Shown here one piece after another: positions 6,519 through 7,973 of a stretch of DNA of 7,973 nucleotides. Source of the stretch: Chlamydiota bacterium (lineage in GTDB: Bacteria; Chlamydiota; Chlamydiia; Chlamydiales; Simkaniaceae); the NCBI GenBank assembly GCA_029556005.1, contig JAKQGT010000276.1, positions 1 through 7,973 of the forward strand. The letters are read 5' to 3'. Within the stretch, counting starts at the first letter, position 1, and each line of letters begins with the position of its first letter. The notes under the pieces are model-generated. The model ran no database searches, had not been told where the DNA came from, and worked only from the letters and a program-made list of their open reading frames with translations. The position numbers and the translations under genes are program-made.

Positions 6519-6576
6519 TTTTCTTGTCTAGCTTATTATCAAGTGTTTATTGATTTTTGCGATTGTTGTTTATTTA

Positions 6577-6605
6577 TTAAAATAAAATAAATTATTTGAT
6601 ATAAT
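6577..6605 (+). promoter_or_regulatory. Strong extended -10 sigma70-type promoter for the hydrolase gene
   Basis: TTAAAA at 6577-6582 (4 of 6 to the -35), exactly 17 bases of A/T-rich spacer and a perfect TATAAT at 6600-6605 are preceded by the extended -10 TG at 6597-6598. Transcription would begin near 6612, giving a leader of about 22 bases that holds AAGGAAGGG (6618-6626) before the ATG at 6634. It lies in a 115-base A/T-rich gap with no ORF, so the hydrolase is probably transcribed on its own. Confidence 0.65.
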
Positions 6606-6609
6606 AATT
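6590..6609. repeat. Perfect 7-bp inverted repeat over the -10 box
   Basis: AATTATT (6590-6596) and AATAATT (6603-6609) are exact reverse complements separated by TGATAT, and together cover the extended -10 element. A dimeric repressor could bind here and block the promoter. The arms are pure A/T in an A/T-rich stretch, so a chance origin is quite possible. Confidence 0.35.
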
Positions 6610-6633
6610 GTTTAAAAAAGGAAGGGTTATCAA

Positions 6634-7350
6634 ATGACAGCAGCATTTTTTCATTCAATTGGAAACCGGCTCTGGATCCATACTAGTCATAGCGCAGATT
6701 TACCCCCTTATAAAGGTCCAGATCCATCTGAAATGGAAGCGTATAACCCTGACTACGGTCAGGTGCAAGAGTCATCCCAGGAGCCTGAGCTGAAATGGAA
6801 TGTTTTATTTGTTGGGGGTATCCTAAATAAGGAAGATAATGTAGCGGCAAATGTTGAAGAATTACGAAGCAAAACCTGTCCAGCAATTGGTTTATTTTGG
6901 AACAACGTTTACGCACTCCATCGTCATGATAGAGTTCCCAAGCCTGTTGTGGTAGAAGCATTAGCGGGTTCCATTGAGGAGTATCTTACAAGAGGAAGGC
7001 TTTGTATTGTAGCACATAGTCATGGAGCAAAAGTAGTCGCACTAGCACTAGAAAACCTGATGGAAAAACGTAAGATTAAACCTTATGAAAGAGACCTCGA
7101 AGTTTATACTTATGGTGGAGTCACAACGGTAGAGAAAGCTTATGCTAGGCGAGTCGAGAATTATAGAAATAAAGATGACTCCGTACAGCTTTTAGGAACA
7201 CTTGCATGGCATGAGGGAAATGGTACCCCTTGGGAGATTAGCAGTCCAAAAGGAGGACACCAGTTTATTGAAGGGTATGCAGATCATGCTGCAGGAAAAG
7301 TGAATGATTTCATTGTGAGATCCTCAACACCTGGCCAGATAATCTATTAA
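6634..7350 (+). CDS. Alpha/beta-hydrolase (lipase/esterase-like) of unassigned family
   Basis: I do not recognise a named family with certainty, but the 238 residues carry an alpha/beta-hydrolase core. A first strand WNVLFVGGILN (55-65) offers an oxyanion loop. The nucleophile elbow is LCIVAHSHGAK (123-133), with S129 in AHSHG, a GxSxG variant with Ala first. D181 or D182 in NKDDSV and H209 in GGHQFIEGY complete a plausible triad at the expected spacing. From memory, the layout (oxyanion strand, HSxG elbow, a Y-x-x-x-D-x-V segment and a late H) recalls chlamydia-specific DUF687 proteins; that match is unproven. The first 50 residues are polar and rich in Pro, Ser and Gln, so they look flexible, with no Sec signal. 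A good ribosome site precedes the ATG. The substrate is unknown; a lipid or ester of the host is one possibility. Confidence 0.75.
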   Translation: MTAAFFHSIGNRLWIHTSHSADLPPYKGPDPSEMEAYNPDYGQVQESSQEPELKWNVLFVGGILNKEDNVAANVEELRSKTCPAIGLFWNNVYALHRHDRVPKPVVVEALAGSIEEYLTRGRLCIVAHSHGAKVVALALENLMEKRKIKPYERDLEVYTYGGVTTVEKAYARRVENYRNKDDSVQLLGTLAWHEGNGTPWEISSPKGGHQFIEGYADHAAGKVNDFIVRSSTPGQIIY

Positions 7351-7373
7351 ACCCCCGAGTGCTCCTTATTTTT

Positions 7374-7389
7374 CCCATTTGACAATGGG
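7374..7389. repeat. Inverted repeat overlapping the -35 of the pentapeptide gene
   Basis: CCCATT (7374-7379) and AATGGG (7384-7389) are exact reverse complements around a TGAC loop, and the -35 hexamer TTGACA spans the loop and the edges of both arms. It may be an operator or, in RNA from the hydrolase gene, a small hairpin. The bases after it (GTCTCATTCTCTTT) are not a clean U run, so it is a poor intrinsic terminator. Confidence 0.4.
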
Positions 7390-7408
7390 GTCTCATTCTC
7401 TTTATCCT
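7379..7408 (+). promoter_or_regulatory. Candidate sigma70-type promoter giving a near-leaderless mRNA
   Basis: A perfect -35 TTGACA at 7379-7384, an 18-base spacer and TATCCT at 7403-7408 (4 of 6 to the -10) place the transcription start at about 7414-7416, on or beside the ATG at 7416. No Shine-Dalgarno match lies before that ATG, which agrees with a leaderless or almost leaderless message. Confidence 0.45.
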
Positions 7409-7415
7409 TTCTTTC

Positions 7416-7973
7416 ATGGAAGATCAAGTTTTTGAAGGAATGGATTACACAAAGGTGTCCTTTGCAGGGCACCATTTTTCTAGTTGTACTTTCAAAGATT
7501 GCCTTTTTATGGAGAGTTCATTTTGCAACGCCCAGTTTGTATTTTGCACCTTTATCCGCTGCAATCTGAGTTTGGTCAATACGGAAGGGTGTCGCTTTCA
7601 GGAAACGACCTTTGAAGCCTGTAAGATTGTGGGGGCAAAATTTTATCTTTGCGAAAAGCGCTTTTTTTCGATTCAAGCCAAACACTGTGTATTAAAAAGT
7701 TGTAATTTCTCTGATTTGAAGATGAAAAAAGTCGATTTTTCAGAAAGTCAATTCAATGATTGCGATTTTAAAGAAACTGATCTGACTGAGGGGAATTTTA
7801 GTGGGTGCATGTTTGAAGAGACCCTTTTTCACAATTGTCAATTGATAAGAGCAGACTTTCGGAATGCACAGAATTATGAGATAGATCCCCAAACCAATAA
7901 GATTGCAAAAGCAAAATTTTCCCTCCCCGAAGCCCTTTCTTTACTCAAAGGATTTGACATTTTGATCAGCTAA
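7416..7973 (+). CDS. Pentapeptide-repeat protein (Qnr/McbG-like right-handed beta-helix)
   Basis: This 185-residue protein is built of five-residue repeats, which fold as a square right-handed beta-helix. Phe or Leu recurs every five residues at 16, 21, 26, 31, 36, 41, 46, 51, 61, 66, 71 and 76; after a break at about 77-92 it resumes in a new phase at 93, 98, 103 (Met), 108 and every fifth residue to 148. The interrupted helix resembles Qnr and McbG proteins, which shield DNA gyrase by mimicking DNA, but most pentapeptide proteins have no proven role. Cysteine is unusually frequent (13 residues), mostly two positions before the central Phe/Leu. The C-terminal cap NYEIDPQTNKI (153-163) and FSLPEALSLL (168-177) is seen in many bacterial members. 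The stop is the last codon of the window. A later ATG at 7440 has GAAGGA directly against it, too close to act as a ribosome site, so the ATG at 7416 is kept. Confidence 0.88.
   Translation: MEDQVFEGMDYTKVSFAGHHFSSCTFKDCLFMESSFCNAQFVFCTFIRCNLSLVNTEGCRFQETTFEACKIVGAKFYLCEKRFFSIQAKHCVLKSCNFSDLKMKKVDFSESQFNDCDFKETDLTEGNFSGCMFEETLFHNCQLIRADFRNAQNYEIDPQTNKIAKAKFSLPEALSLLKGFDILIS

Noticed and set aside
6538..6558. ATCAA-N7-TTGAT followed by TTTT after the F-box gene, as an intrinsic terminator
   Set aside because: The stem is only 5 bp and nearly all A/T, and the T run is short; too weak to call.
6683..6961. 92-residue minus-strand open frame inside the hydrolase gene
   Set aside because: The plus-strand gene has a strong promoter, a ribosome site and a catalytic motif; the antisense product has none of these.
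7374..7405. CCCATT/AATGGG hairpin as terminator of the hydrolase gene
   Set aside because: The stem is 6 bp and is followed by a mixed pyrimidine stretch with C and G, not a U run; an operator or chance repeat explains it as well.
7416..7973. Calling the pentapeptide gene a quinolone-resistance determinant (qnr)
   Set aside because: Repeat pattern and phase break are similar, but many pentapeptide proteins share them and no gyrase interaction can be read from the sequence.

Overview
The window looks like a piece of a chlamydia-like (environmental, Parachlamydiales-type) chromosome. The evidence is circumstantial: a bacterial gene with a eukaryote-type F-box, an alpha/beta-hydrolase whose layout recalls the chlamydial DUF687 proteins (from memory), a glucanotransferase gene (chlamydiae handle glycogen), moderate-to-low GC and tight gene packing. 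An amoeba-associated gammaproteobacterium such as a Legionella relative is the main alternative. No tRNA, rRNA, CRISPR array, insertion sequence or origin is visible, and no stretch over about 115 bases lacks a gene.

Left block (1-2300, + strand). A 5'-truncated ABC-transporter ATPase of the DrrA type overlaps its ABC-2 permease by 4 bases. A small cupin follows after 7 bases and a P-loop kinase-like ATPase after 17 more. The spacing suggests one transcript with a two-component exporter at its head. This block converges on the next with only 2 bases between stop codons.

Middle block (4909-2303, - strand). A VOC/glyoxalase-fold protein, a DUF502 membrane protein and a GH77 4-alpha-glucanotransferase (MalQ) form a compact operon with a 13-base gap and a 4-base ATGA overlap. 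The most surprising gene is malQ: it begins with a textbook Sec signal peptide, so this normally cytoplasmic enzyme appears to be exported.

Right block (4987-7973, + strand). An EndoG/NucA-type nuclease with a hydrophobic N-terminus, an F-box protein, an alpha/beta-hydrolase with a Ser-Asp-His triad, and a Cys-rich pentapeptide-repeat protein follow one another. The hydrolase has its own strong extended -10 promoter in an AT-rich gap. The pentapeptide gene has a consensus -35 embedded in an inverted repeat and a predicted start of transcription almost on its ATG. The F-box and hydrolase genes lack export signals of the Sec type and read like host-directed effectors; this is inference. No single gene here is certain to be a new system, but the exported MalQ and this putative effector group are the parts worth following up.
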